This document shows positions 8,368 to 16,020 of a stretch of DNA of 16,330 nucleotides, piece by piece. Within the stretch, counting starts at the first letter, position 1, and every line of letters begins with the position of its first letter. Where the stretch lies: the NCBI GenBank assembly GCA_021784615.1, contig JAJYHU010000085.1, positions 1 to 16,330 of the forward strand, read 5' to 3'. The notes beneath the pieces are model-generated. The model saw only the letters and a program-made list of their open reading frames with translations. It was not told where the DNA came from and did no database searches. The position numbers and the translations under genes were made by a program. This DNA is from Acidobacteriota bacterium (GTDB lineage: Bacteria; Acidobacteriota; Terriglobia; UBA7540).

Positions 8368-9090
8368 ATGCACGGCTCGGAAGTTCTGGGCCAAGCGCGC
8401 GCGGCGCTCGAAAAGCGGGCCAACGCTGCCAAAGCTGCGGTTTTTCGCGGGTTCTTTAAGGAAACGTCCAGCGACGTCTTTCTTGGCGTTCCAGCGCCCG
8501 CGATTCAGAAGATCGCCAAAGAATTTGAGGCGTTGCCGCTTGGACAAATACAGGCTCTGATGCATTCCGGCGTCCATGAGGAGCGGTCGCTGGCCCATGC
8601 GATTTTGCGGAGAAGATTTTCCCAAGGCAGCGCCAAGGACCAGGAAATTGTTTACAAGTTCTACCTGAAGAACCGGACCGCCATTCGCTCCTGGGACGGC
8701 GTGGATGATAGCGCTCCTTACATTGTGGGTGCCTATCTGCTCGGCCGTGAAAAAACCATCCTCAGTACTCTCGCGTGCTCCGAGCGGCTGTGGGACCGGC
8801 GCATCGCGATTGTCTCGACCGCCTGGTTTATCCGCAACGGCCAGACAGATGTTACGTTTCGGATCGCCCGCATGCTTCTCCATGACCCGGAAGACCTGAT
8901 TCACAAGGCTACGGGCTGGATGCTTCGCGAAGTGGGCAAGCGCGATCTTCCGGCGCTCAAACGATTCCTCAAAGCGCACCACCGGACGATGCCGCGAACC
9001 ATGCTCCGCTACGCCATTGAGCGCTTTCCGGAAAAAGAACGTAGAACGTACCTCATGGTAAACAAGCCCCGGCCGCAAGTGAAATCATGA
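8368..9090 (+). CDS. AlkD-type DNA alkylation repair glycosylase
   Basis: A 240-residue all-helical HEAT-like repeat protein of the DNA alkylation repair family, which removes bulky or charged N3- and N7-alkylpurines. With the start chosen here, SWDGVDDSAPYI places Trp109 and Asp113 in the pattern of the catalytic pocket of Bacillus cereus AlkD. LWDRRIAIVSTAWFI at 141-155 supplies the conserved Arg pair, and KATGWMLREVGKR at 180-192 supplies the second conserved Trp (184). I prefer the ATG at 8368 because AGAAGG lies 7 nt upstream; a GTG at 8332 in the same frame has AGAAAG 5 nt upstream and would add 12 residues. It is tail-to-tail with the aldolase gene, overlapping it by 6 nt. Confidence 0.87.
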   Translation: MHGSEVLGQARAALEKRANAAKAAVFRGFFKETSSDVFLGVPAPAIQKIAKEFEALPLGQIQALMHSGVHEERSLAHAILRRRFSQGSAKDQEIVYKFYLKNRTAIRSWDGVDDSAPYIVGAYLLGREKTILSTLACSERLWDRRIAIVSTAWFIRNGQTDVTFRIARMLLHDPEDLIHKATGWMLREVGKRDLPALKRFLKAHHRTMPRTMLRYAIERFPEKERRTYLMVNKPRPQVKS

Positions 9091-10004
9091 CGGCTTCCAG
9101 CCATCCAGGTGGTCCGAATAATCCATCAGTTCCTGAGCGCGCCTTTCATGGACCGAATCGTAAAGGATTGCGGCGGCTCGGACGCTTGTGGTCGAAAATA
9201 TTCCGCGATGGCAGAAAAAGCGTTTATAAAATTGGATGGAAATATCGAGATGCTGCTGGGTAAATGCCAGCACGGGGAGCAGCTTGCGGTACAAGTCCCG
9301 GGCTTGGTCGCGCTCGCCATGCGCAAAAGCCTCAAAGACCCGCCGAAACAAGCCCGTCATGCCTGTCGGTATGATTGCACCGACGCCACGGTCAAGCGCC
9401 TCCAGCAGTTGAAGGGAAGCCCAGCCTCCGGAAACATGCAATCGCCCTCTCGTCTGGTCAAGAACCGCCGTATATTTCAGGCAAGCAGGAACGGTTTCCA
9501 CTTTTAGACATCGGCAAGGTTCGATTTCCTCAAACATTTGCGCGATCAGCGGAATTGCCATACCGGGTCCCTGCCAAGGCAAGTCTTGAATCATTAGAGT
9601 TGTCATTCCAACCTTGGCAAATTCCCTGAAAAATTCCAAAATCTCCGTCGCGTTTCCTCCAAATTCTTCAGGCACTTCTACCAACACGCTGTCGCTGCAC
9701 ATCTTGACTGCTTCCTCCGCCACAAAATAACGGTCGCGATTTGCGTGCGCAGTTGCACTGGCAAAAAGTTTGACCCGGCCCTGCGTCAGGGTCCGGACAC
9801 ATCGCAGGATTTCCTTACGCTCGGAGGTCTTGAGCGTATAAACTTCGCTCGCTCGTGCTCCCACGATGAAGCCGACAGCCCCTTCCCGTATATGGAAATC
9901 CACACACCGCGCGACCGAATTCAGGTCAACCCGGCCGTGTTCGTCATAGGGCGTGTTGAGGCGATGATCACGCTACGCAGCGGATATTTCTGCTTTTCTC
10001 TCAT
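9085..10004 (-). pseudogene. DapA-family (dihydrodipicolinate synthase/NAL-like) aldolase, frameshifted near the 5' end
   Basis: The open part (GTG at 9903 to the stop at 9085, 272 codons) is a class I aldolase of the DapA superfamily but lacks the first 34 or so residues. These residues are present upstream in two frames. From an ATG at 10004 one reads MREKQKYPLRSVIIAS. Then, one frame over, NTPYDEHGRVDLNSVARC leads straight into the GTG codon. Restoring one A in the AA at 9956-9957 would give a 306-residue protein, the normal family length. Family hallmarks are TPYDEHGRVD, GARASEVYTLKTSER (normally the GTTGE-type loop), and CLKVETVPACLKY with the likely Schiff-base Lys (134 of the short form, about 168 of the full form). 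DapA-like aldolases cleave or form 2-keto-3-deoxy acids; the substrate is not predictable. It could be a real pseudogene, a short GTG-initiated protein, or a sequence error. Confidence 0.8.
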
Positions 10005-10163
10005 CCTAGAGCCAGTCTCAGGTGAGTTCGTACAAAAAGGCCGGGCCGGGCAAATAGCTCATGATCCCGGATCACATTTTTTCCTATCGAACTGGCGCGC
10101 AGAATTGTGGAGTCCGCGGGCGGGCCCGAAAGGAAAACGAACTCTACCTGTGCGAGTTGAGCG

Positions 10164-10175
10164 AACGTGCACGTT
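10164..10175. promoter_or_regulatory. 12-bp perfect palindrome in the divergent control region
   Basis: AACGTGCACGTT lies in the 275-nt gap between the divergent aldolase and the GH95-like gene. It is a possible operator for a regulator of the carbohydrate locus. No family can be assigned. Downstream, TTGATC and TATATC (10213-10243) could be a weak promoter for the hydrolase but are 19 nt apart. Otherwise I see nothing in the gap. Confidence 0.3.
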
Positions 10176-10279
10176 GAATAAGTTACCCCAAATAGCTGAA
10201 TATGCGCGAAACTTGATCGACTGAATTTCGGAGACCCTATATCCTTGTTAGGAGTTATCTCAATTCGAGGGATCAATGC

Positions 10280-13054
10280 ATGACGAAAAAATGGACCCGC
10301 CGGGAATTTTCAAAGCTGGCCGCGCTACAACTGGGCGCTGCATCCTTGACTCCTACTCTTGTCCACGGAGCAAGCGGGGACCAGGCAACAAACCAGCCCA
10401 TGGTTCGGGAGCCCATCGAATCTGCTTATTCTCCGGCCACAGGCCAATGGGAGATCTCGTGGCCGGAAAGGCTATCCCAACACGACGTTGTTTACCTCTC
10501 CCCGCCTGAGGACCCGACGCTTGGATTGCCGATCGGCAACGGGGATATGGGAGCTCTTCTATGGAGCAATGACCAGGGGCTGGTCGTGGCCATCAATAAG
10601 TGCGATACGTGGGACGATGACAGCCCCGGATGCGCTGACGGTTGGGGGCGCGAACGCGAGGACCGATATACATCACTGCGCCATTGCGGAAGGTTGAACA
10701 TTGATTTCGGCTGCCCGGTCTTTAACCTTCTTTACCAGCAGGATTTCGAGGCGCGCCTCGAACTTGCCTCAGCCATCGCTTGGTTCCGGGCCGTCACCCC
10801 CTTTGCCAAGGTTACTACACGCAGTTATGTCAGCGCTGAATCCCGGGTGCTGGTTGTGCACTGCAAATTATGCGGAACGGAACCCTATGCGCCCCAGGTG
10901 AGACTGGAACGCTGGGGCAGCCGCACCTTTGCGCATTGGTACAGCCAGGTGAATCGCGATCCGAGAATTGGCCTTGATGGAACGGAGACCTCGATCCAGC
11001 GGGGCCGGATGGTTATTCACCAAAAGCTCCGGACTCTCTTTTTCGTGCTGGCGGCACAGGTGCTGCCGGAAGGCCATTCCATCGAGCCTCGAAAGCTTCA
11101 CGAGCGTGCGGCGGCGGTTGACCTACCGGGTACGAAGCAGACGGGGTTTACGGTTTTAATTACGGCGGTAACCTCAGAGAATGATTCGGACCCTGTTTCG
11201 GCGGCCCACCGTATCCTCGACGGGGCGGTTGCCGAGCGCGAAGAATCCATTCGCATTCGGCATCAAGAACAATGGAAAAAGTTTTGGTCCGTCTCCATGG
11301 TGGATTTGCCGGAGAAGTACCTGGAAAATATCTGGCACACCAATCTCTACTTGGCCAACTCCTCCTCTCGCGGCACCTATCCGCCCCATTTTTGCAATGG
11401 CTTATGGGGATGGGACAGAGACTTTGTGCCCTGGAATTGGTATTTCCATTGGAACGAGCAATGGTACGCATGGCCCCTCGCGGCAGCGAACCACTGCGAA
11501 TTAACCGCTCCATACTTTCGCTACCGCAGAGCGCAACTTGCCCACGCCATGGAATATGCGCGCCAGCAGCTTAACAAGCCGGGGGCCTTTTACGCGGACG
11601 TCTCGGACCGGCGGGGATACAACAACTTCGGGGTCAATCACATTCATACGCCCGGCGCGCAAATCGCCCTCGATTTCTGGCGGCATTACGCCTACACGGG
11701 TGATGAAGCGTTCTTACGCGACGCTGCCTGGCCGGTCATCCGGGAAGTGACGCGATTCAACGCCTCTTGCCTGAAGCTCGGAGCCGACGGTCGCTATCAC
11801 ATCTCCCAAACGCACGCGTATGAAGGTGCGCCCCTGTTTGACGATACGATTACCGACCTTGCCATGATCCGGGCATTGTTTCCGGTGGCAGTCCTCGTCG
11901 GGAAGAAGATGGGCCACGAAGAAGTTGAGATCCGGCAGTGGCAGGAGATGTTCGATAAGCTCGCTCCATTCCATTTGGTCGATCTCGACCCGTCGGAGTA
12001 CGAGCGGCGAGGCACGGAGCTTGTCCACCGGGCCGGCTTGGCTCCCGGAAAGCAGCTCGCATCACGGAAAGTCTTCGCGGTGGGGCGCGATTCCAGCGGG
12101 AAATGGATCAGGAACCGCTACGCGGGCCGAGAGGACACAGGATATTATGGCATCCCAGACCCCGAGATTGCTCCCGTGTTTCCGGCGGGGGTGATCGGAT
12201 TGGCTGATCGCCCTAGGGAGTTGTTTCGGGCGGCTGTTACTCAACTCCGGCTGCATCCACAGGCAGTCCCCGACCCAACGCTGCTATGCGATACAGGCTC
12301 CATGGCGGGCGGCGGAGGGCTTTGTATGGGATGGTGTCCTTACCCGATTGCTCTCGCGCGCCTGGGTCTTGCTGAGGAACTCGCTTCCGAACTGGTTAAC
12401 TCAGTCTCGACTTGGCAGTTTTATCCGCAGGGCTTCGGCCATTACGGGCCCTATTATGTGTTCAAACGCGACCAAAATTTCCGGTGGAATCTGAATCAGG
12501 CTCGCGACGCGAGCAGTCCCTTGCCCGGGGACAAGGCGCCCAAATTCCCCTTCCCAAGTTGGCCCTTCCGCCATTTCGACAATGAAGCCATGCCTATCGT
12601 CTCCTGTGCGATGAATGAAATGCTCATCCAAAGTTACGAGGGGACAATCCGCATATGTCCGGCTGTTCCTTCTACCTGGAATGTGCGATTCGACCTGGCC
12701 GCCGCAGGAGGATTCCGCGTCAGCACGGAGCAAAAAGAAGGAAGAATCCTGTTTGTTGCAGTAGAAAGTAGGTTGGGCGGAGCCTGCCGCATCCAGCATC
12801 CCTGGCCTTCCGACGACAGCCTTGCCTGTCTGGATATGGCATCCGGAAACAAGCCTCAACGAGTAGAATATTCGCAAGAAGGGACTTCCGCAGGGCGGGA
12901 AATTCTCTGGGAAACTCTTGCGGGCCATCGTTATTTGCTGGTCCGCCGCGAGACGGATCTCTGGACCTGGGCTATCACAAGGGAAACGCCCGCGCGGCGA
13001 GATGCTCCGCGCAAACTGAAGCAAACGATCCTTGGCCGCGAGCAGATCTTTTGA
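10280..13054 (+). CDS. Tat-exported glycoside hydrolase, GH95-like
   Basis: A 924-residue protein starting at an ATG with GAGG nine nt upstream. Residues 1-30 form a twin-arginine signal (TRREFSK followed by a hydrophobic LAALQLGAASLTPTLV stretch), so it folds before export. LGLPIGNGDMGALLW at about 80-94 is the N-terminal signature of GH95 and related families. A beta domain leads into an (alpha/alpha)6-barrel from about residue 350, with PPHFCNGLWGWDRDFVPW and the block FHWNEQWYAWPLAAANHCEL, where Asn392 matches the region holding the base-activating Asn residues of GH95. The C-terminal part has the family-typical NEMLIQSYEGTIRICPAVPSTW (about 778-799). GH95 enzymes act on alpha-L-fucosides or alpha-L-galactosides, but this one diverges in the NxN motif, so its specificity is uncertain. 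The SDR gene follows 164 nt downstream. Confidence 0.78.
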   Translation: MTKKWTRREFSKLAALQLGAASLTPTLVHGASGDQATNQPMVREPIESAYSPATGQWEISWPERLSQHDVVYLSPPEDPTLGLPIGNGDMGALLWSNDQGLVVAINKCDTWDDDSPGCADGWGREREDRYTSLRHCGRLNIDFGCPVFNLLYQQDFEARLELASAIAWFRAVTPFAKVTTRSYVSAESRVLVVHCKLCGTEPYAPQVRLERWGSRTFAHWYSQVNRDPRIGLDGTETSIQRGRMVIHQKLRTLFFVLAAQVLPEGHSIEPRKLHERAAAVDLPGTKQTGFTVLITAVTSENDSDPVSAAHRILDGAVAEREESIRIRHQEQWKKFWSVSMVDLPEKYLENIWHTNLYLANSSSRGTYPPHFCNGLWGWDRDFVPWNWYFHWNEQWYAWPLAAANHCELTAPYFRYRRAQLAHAMEYARQQLNKPGAFYADVSDRRGYNNFGVNHIHTPGAQIALDFWRHYAYTGDEAFLRDAAWPVIREVTRFNASCLKLGADGRYHISQTHAYEGAPLFDDTITDLAMIRALFPVAVLVGKKMGHEEVEIRQWQEMFDKLAPFHLVDLDPSEYERRGTELVHRAGLAPGKQLASRKVFAVGRDSSGKWIRNRYAGREDTGYYGIPDPEIAPVFPAGVIGLADRPRELFRAAVTQLRLHPQAVPDPTLLCDTGSMAGGGGLCMGWCPYPIALARLGLAEELASELVNSVSTWQFYPQGFGHYGPYYVFKRDQNFRWNLNQARDASSPLPGDKAPKFPFPSWPFRHFDNEAMPIVSCAMNEMLIQSYEGTIRICPAVPSTWNVRFDLAAAGGFRVSTEQKEGRILFVAVESRLGGACRIQHPWPSDDSLACLDMASGNKPQRVEYSQEGTSAGREILWETLAGHRYLLVRRETDLWTWAITRETPARRDAPRKLKQTILGREQIF

Positions 13055-13057
13055 GAT

Positions 13058-13077
13058 AAGCCTATATCCGAAGGCTT
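13058..13077 (+). terminator. Weak hairpin after the hydrolase gene
   Basis: AAGCCT and AGGCTT form a perfect 6-bp stem with an 8-nt loop, four bases past the stop codon. An alternative pairing joins ATAAGC (13056-13061) with GCTTAT (13086-13091). There is no proper T-run, so this is at best a weak terminator or an mRNA-end hairpin. Read-through to the SDR gene is possible. Confidence 0.25.
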
Positions 13078-13218
13078 TCTCATGAGCTTATTGTGTGTTG
13101 CCTTAGCAAGTTGACCCGAACAGGAGAAAATTAGGCTCTTCGGTTATCCACGATGACGAAACTTATGCGAAACTGACCGCCGGCTATGGAACTCGCTATT
13201 CGGATAAAGGAGGATGCA

Positions 13219-13980
13219 ATGACTTTGGATGGGAAAGTTGCTCTAGTTACCGGTGCTGGGAAAGGAATTGGAAAAGGGTGCGCAGAAGTCCTGAGCTGGC
13301 AGGGGGCTCGAATCGCCGCGGGTGACATTGATCATGTTGCCGGGTTAAAGACTGCCAAGGAAATTGAGGCGGGCGGAGGGAAAGCCGTCTTTCTGCAGGC
13401 GGACGTTTCCAAGGCGGATGACGTTCAGAAAATGATTGCGCAGGCCATGGAAGTGTTTGGGCGACTCGACATCCTGATTAACAATGCGGGATACCATATT
13501 TCAAAAAACGTCGAAGATACCAGCGAAGAAGAGTGGGACTATATTCTGAACACAAACCTGCGAAGTGTGTTTCTCTGCTCGAAGTATGCGATTCCCCATC
13601 TGAGAAAGACCCGAGGGGCTATCGTCAACATGTCGTCTATGGTTGGCTTGGTAGGACAGCGCAATGCCGGCGCCTATGCGGCGACGAAAGGTGGCATCAT
13701 AGCGATGACCAAAGGCATGGCCCTCGATTTTGCCAAAGACGGCATCCGGGTCAACTGCATCTGTCCAGGGTGGGTGGAAACGCCGCTGGTGGAGGATTGG
13801 TTCAACCAACAGGCGGACCCGCAAGCCACCAAGGAATATATCTTCGGAAGACACCCTCTGGGAAGAATTGCGACGCCCGAAGAGATCGGGAACGCCGCGG
13901 TATTTCTGTGCAGCGAACAGTCCTCCTTTATCACGGGGGTAGCCCTTCCGTTAGACGGGGCGGTGACCTTGGGCTACTAG
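13219..13980 (+). CDS. Short-chain dehydrogenase/reductase (SDR)
   Basis: A 253-residue classical SDR that oxidises or reduces an alcohol or ketone, often of a sugar or sugar acid. The cofactor motif TGAGKGIG is at 11-18. Asp36 at the end of the second beta strand (AAGDID) favours NAD(H). NNAG is at 88-91, and the catalytic tetrad is Asn113, Ser140, Tyr153 and Lys157 (YAATK). ICPGWVETPL at 181-190 is also typical. The ATG at 13219 has AAGGAGG five nt upstream; an in-frame ATG at 13186 lacks such a site. An IS630 element begins at the last base of the TAG stop; the pre-insertion sequence also read TAG there, so the protein is unchanged. Placement after the hydrolase suggests it processes the released sugar. 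Confidence 0.93.
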   Translation: MTLDGKVALVTGAGKGIGKGCAEVLSWQGARIAAGDIDHVAGLKTAKEIEAGGGKAVFLQADVSKADDVQKMIAQAMEVFGRLDILINNAGYHISKNVEDTSEEEWDYILNTNLRSVFLCSKYAIPHLRKTRGAIVNMSSMVGLVGQRNAGAYAATKGGIIAMTKGMALDFAKDGIRVNCICPGWVETPLVEDWFNQQADPQATKEYIFGRHPLGRIATPEEIGNAAVFLCSEQSSFITGVALPLDGAVTLGY

Positions 13981-15059
13981 TGTAGTGTCTCGTAGATAGC
14001 TTTACAACGAGCGACTTTTCCCAGGATACGTTCCGTGCTGGCTTTCCAGACGAAGGGTCTGGGTTGTTGGTTGTTCTGATCGAGGTATTCGCGGATGGCG
14101 GCGACGAGTTCTTTCACACTGCCGAAGTTGCCGCGCCGAATGCGTTTTTCGGTCAGCTCTCGAAACCAACGCTCCACCAAGTTGAGCCAGGATGAGCTGG
14201 TGGGCGTGAAGTGCAAGTGAAACCTTGGATGTTTCGCCAACCAGCTTTGGACGCCGGGATGTTTGTGGGTTCCGTAGTTGTCGAGAATCATATGCAGATC
14301 GAGTTCGGTCGGAGTCTCGCGGTCGAGCTGGCGAAGGAACTTCAGGAACTCCTGGTGTCGGTGCCGAGGCATGCAATGACCGATGACGGTCCCTTCCAGG
14401 ACGTTCAAGGCGGCAAAGAGCGCGGTCGTGCCGTGGCGTTTGTAATCGTGCGTCATAGTTCCGCAGCGGCCCCGTTTCATGGGCAAGCCCGGCTGGGTGC
14501 GGTCCAAGGCCTGAATCTGGCTTTTTTCATCGACGCACAGCACCAGGGCTTTATCGGGAGGATTCAGATAGAGTCCGACCACATCGGTCAGCTTTTCAAC
14601 AAAGTGCTGGTCGCGCGACAGCTTGAAGGTTTTGACGCGATGCGGATCGAGGCCATGTGCATCCCAAATGCGTTGCACGGTGGCGGGGCTGACGGATTGA
14701 GCTTTCGCCATCGTGCGCACGCTCCAATGCGTGGCCGCCGGCGGTCGAGTGTGCAGGGTCGCCTCGACAATAGTGCGTACTTTCTCGGCCGGAATTTGGG
14801 CTTTGCGCCCGCGCCCCGGTGCGTCCTCCAGCAACGCTTGCGGGCCTTGCGCGGCAAAACGTTCGCGCCAGAGCAGCACCGTCGGCCGACTCGTCTCCAG
14901 GGTGCGGGCGATGTCGCGATTCGCATGACCTTCGCTGGCCATCATGACGACGCGGGCTCGAAACGCCACTTTCTGAGGCGTGTTTTTGGCGTTGATCCAG
15001 GATTGCAAAAGTTGTCTCTGTTCGGACGGCAGATCAAGAGCTGCGGCTGGGATCCACAT
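13977..15059 (-). CDS. IS630-family DDE transposase
   Basis: A 360-residue transposase. The N-terminal helix-turn-helix is at about residues 44-68 (HANRDIARTLETSRPTVLLW), followed by a second DNA-binding segment to about 135. The DDE catalytic triad of the RNase H-like core is Asp177 (LCVDEKSQIQ), Asp260 (ILDNYGTHK) and Glu296 (SWLNLVERW). The length and the PTSSSWLNLVE context are standard for IS630. The gene reads through the whole left inverted repeat (codons ending GAG ACA CTA CAC), and its stop TAG is made of the target TA plus a chromosomal base at 13977. No strong ribosome site precedes the ATG at 15059, which is common for transposases. Confidence 0.95.
   Translation of the reverse strand: MWIPAAALDLPSEQRQLLQSWINAKNTPQKVAFRARVVMMASEGHANRDIARTLETSRPTVLLWRERFAAQGPQALLEDAPGRGRKAQIPAEKVRTIVEATLHTRPPAATHWSVRTMAKAQSVSPATVQRIWDAHGLDPHRVKTFKLSRDQHFVEKLTDVVGLYLNPPDKALVLCVDEKSQIQALDRTQPGLPMKRGRCGTMTHDYKRHGTTALFAALNVLEGTVIGHCMPRHRHQEFLKFLRQLDRETPTELDLHMILDNYGTHKHPGVQSWLAKHPRFHLHFTPTSSSWLNLVERWFRELTEKRIRRGNFGSVKELVAAIREYLDQNNQQPRPFVWKASTERILGKVARCKAIYETLH
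13980..14007 (+). repeat. IS630 left terminal inverted repeat
   Basis: It starts GTGTAGTGTCTCG and, after a 4-nt variable stretch, continues TAGCTTTACAA. It pairs with 15089-15116 at 25 of 28 positions. The last codons of the transposase gene run through it. Confidence 0.9.
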
Positions 15060-15088
15060 GCATCAGAGCATAACAAAACTCAACCGCA

Positions 15089-15116
15089 TTGTAAAGCTAA
15101 TTGCGAGACACTACAC
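15089..15116 (-). repeat. IS630 right terminal inverted repeat
   Basis: It is the inverted partner of the left end. The outer 13 bases (15104-15116) and inner 11 bases (15089-15099) match perfectly. It holds a TTG (15101) that is in frame with the nuclease gene to the right. Confidence 0.9.
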
Positions 15117-15117
15117 T
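15089..15117 (+). promoter_or_regulatory. Possible outward promoter at the right end of the IS
   Basis: TTGTAA (15089-15094) and TACACT (15112-15117) are separated by exactly 17 nt. Each matches the sigma70 consensus at four of six positions, and the last T of the -10 box comes from the target TA. It points to the nuclease gene whose ATG is at 15134. Judged from sequence alone. Confidence 0.3.
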
Positions 15118-15133
15118 AGACGAACTAATAGCA

Positions 15134-15856
15134 ATGGGGGAAGATGGTCTTGGCCCTATGCGCCGACTGATCCGGGCCGTTCTTAACATTCCAAGTTTTG
15201 ATCATCTCAGACAACTGGACGACGGAGCAGCCAAAGTGCAATCGGCCCGAAGAAGTGTGGAAGCTTTGAGGAGTGCTGTGTTGAAGCATGATGAGAGTTT
15301 TGCCCGAAACCGGGAGGAGTCTGGCCCAGCCAGTAGTAAAATCGCCGAGGTCGTAAGGAAGCGCAATGAAGAAATCGCACAACTGAGTCGCCGGTTTCAA
15401 GAGCTTGTCGTCATCTCCGACCACCAGGAAAGAGGGCGACTATTTGAGACTTTCCTTCACGATCTTTTCGCTGCGCACGACCTGAATCCCAGGGGGTCTT
15501 TCAAGATCGTGGGTGAACAGATCGACGGCGCACTTGAATTTGAGGGAACGCAGTTCCTTCTTGAGGCTAAGTGGGAAAAGAAACGCCAGCGCGCTGCTCC
15601 ACTAGACTCGTTCTCGAAGAAAGTGGAACGAAAACTTGAGAACACGCTTGGCCTATTCATCTCATTAGAGGGATACACGGACGAGGGATTGGCAGCCATC
15701 CGAGGGGGAAGACCCGCATTGATCCTAATGGACGGAGAAGAACTCGCATTGGTCCTGCAGGGCATGGTTGATTTTAGGGAGTTATTGAAACAGAAAGTGA
15801 GACACGCCGCGCAAACCGGAGACCCATATTTCAGAGCGCGTGACATGGCGAAATGA
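15134..15856 (+). CDS. PD-(D/E)xK (Mrr-like restriction endonuclease) family nuclease
   Basis: With this start the protein has 240 residues. The N-terminal third (about 25-95) is charged and helical, likely coiled-coil (SRRFQELVVISDHQERGR). The nuclease core follows: Glu105 in GRLFETFLHDLF, then QIDGALEF (Asp131) and LLEAKW (Glu144, Lys146), the D...ExK metal site of restriction-type nucleases. Next comes NTLGLFISLEGYT at 170-182, then PALILMDGEELALVLQG. I associate this with a family of short restriction-endonuclease-like proteins; its target is unknown and no methylase is adjacent. The start is uncertain: no good ribosome site precedes ATG 15134, ATG 15158 or TTG 15101. The TTG lies inside the IS end, so the IS may have supplied or removed the natural 5' end. 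Confidence 0.75.
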   Translation: MGEDGLGPMRRLIRAVLNIPSFDHLRQLDDGAAKVQSARRSVEALRSAVLKHDESFARNREESGPASSKIAEVVRKRNEEIAQLSRRFQELVVISDHQERGRLFETFLHDLFAAHDLNPRGSFKIVGEQIDGALEFEGTQFLLEAKWEKKRQRAAPLDSFSKKVERKLENTLGLFISLEGYTDEGLAAIRGGRPALILMDGEELALVLQGMVDFRELLKQKVRHAAQTGDPYFRARDMAK

Positions 15857-15868
15857 ATTGTCTAGTAG

Positions 15869-15889
15869 TGTGGGGACTTTTGTGGGGAC
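15869..15889 (+). repeat. Paired direct repeat TGTGGGGAC
   Basis: Two identical 9-bp copies begin at 15869 and 15881, 12 nt apart, just after the nuclease stop codon and about 130 bp before the tRNA fragment. Short closely spaced direct repeats beside an attachment core are typical of arm-type integrase binding sites. Confidence 0.6.
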
Positions 15890-15897
15890 CCCTTTTA

Positions 15898-15947
15898 CAA
15901 CTGCACCAATATTGGTGCAACTCAAAACAACTCAATACAAGTCATTA
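15898..15947 (+). repeat. Helically phased CAACT repeats
   Basis: Three contiguous 10-bp units, CAACTCAAAA, CAACTCAATA and CAAGTCATTA, start at 15918, 15928 and 15938. A further CAACT at 15898 is in the same 10-bp register and overlaps the palindrome. Protein bound to them would lie on one face of the helix. Confidence 0.55.
15902..15919. repeat. Perfect 18-bp palindrome
   Basis: TGCACCAATATTGGTGCA is symmetric about the centre of AATATT. It is likely a binding site for a dimeric protein. No gene begins within the next 400 bases, so promoter control is not obvious; a role in recombination or regulation of an element is possible. Confidence 0.6.
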
Positions 15948-16020
15948 AACTGTTGACCTAAAAGGCGTTGCAGGGTATCTGCCGTCCAATCAATAAGTTA
16001 CAAAATTGGCCCGGCTATAT

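Larger units (their letters stand above)
13980..15116 (-). mobile_element. Complete IS630-family insertion sequence
   Basis: The element is 1137 bp long and bounded by 28-bp inverted repeats matching at 25 positions. It is flanked on both sides by TA (13978-13979 and 15117-15118), the target duplication expected for IS630/Tc1-mariner transposition. One transposase gene fills almost all of it. Removing the element and one TA rejoins GGCTACTA to GACGAACT. Intact ends and an intact DDE transposase suggest recent insertion or continued activity. Confidence 0.93.

Noticed and set aside
9745..10224. Plus-strand open frame of about 159 codons over the aldolase 5' end
   Set aside because: Opposite to the conserved DapA N-terminus; low-complexity translation with no family features.
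13533..13985. Open frame overlapping the SDR that would join the nuclease frame if the IS were removed
   Set aside because: The overlap of over 400 bases with a clear SDR and the lack of family similarity make a fusion unlikely; it is an accidental frame match.
14211..15119. Plus-strand open frame of about 302 codons within the IS
   Set aside because: Antisense to the DDE transposase; a typical shadow of a GC-rich gene.
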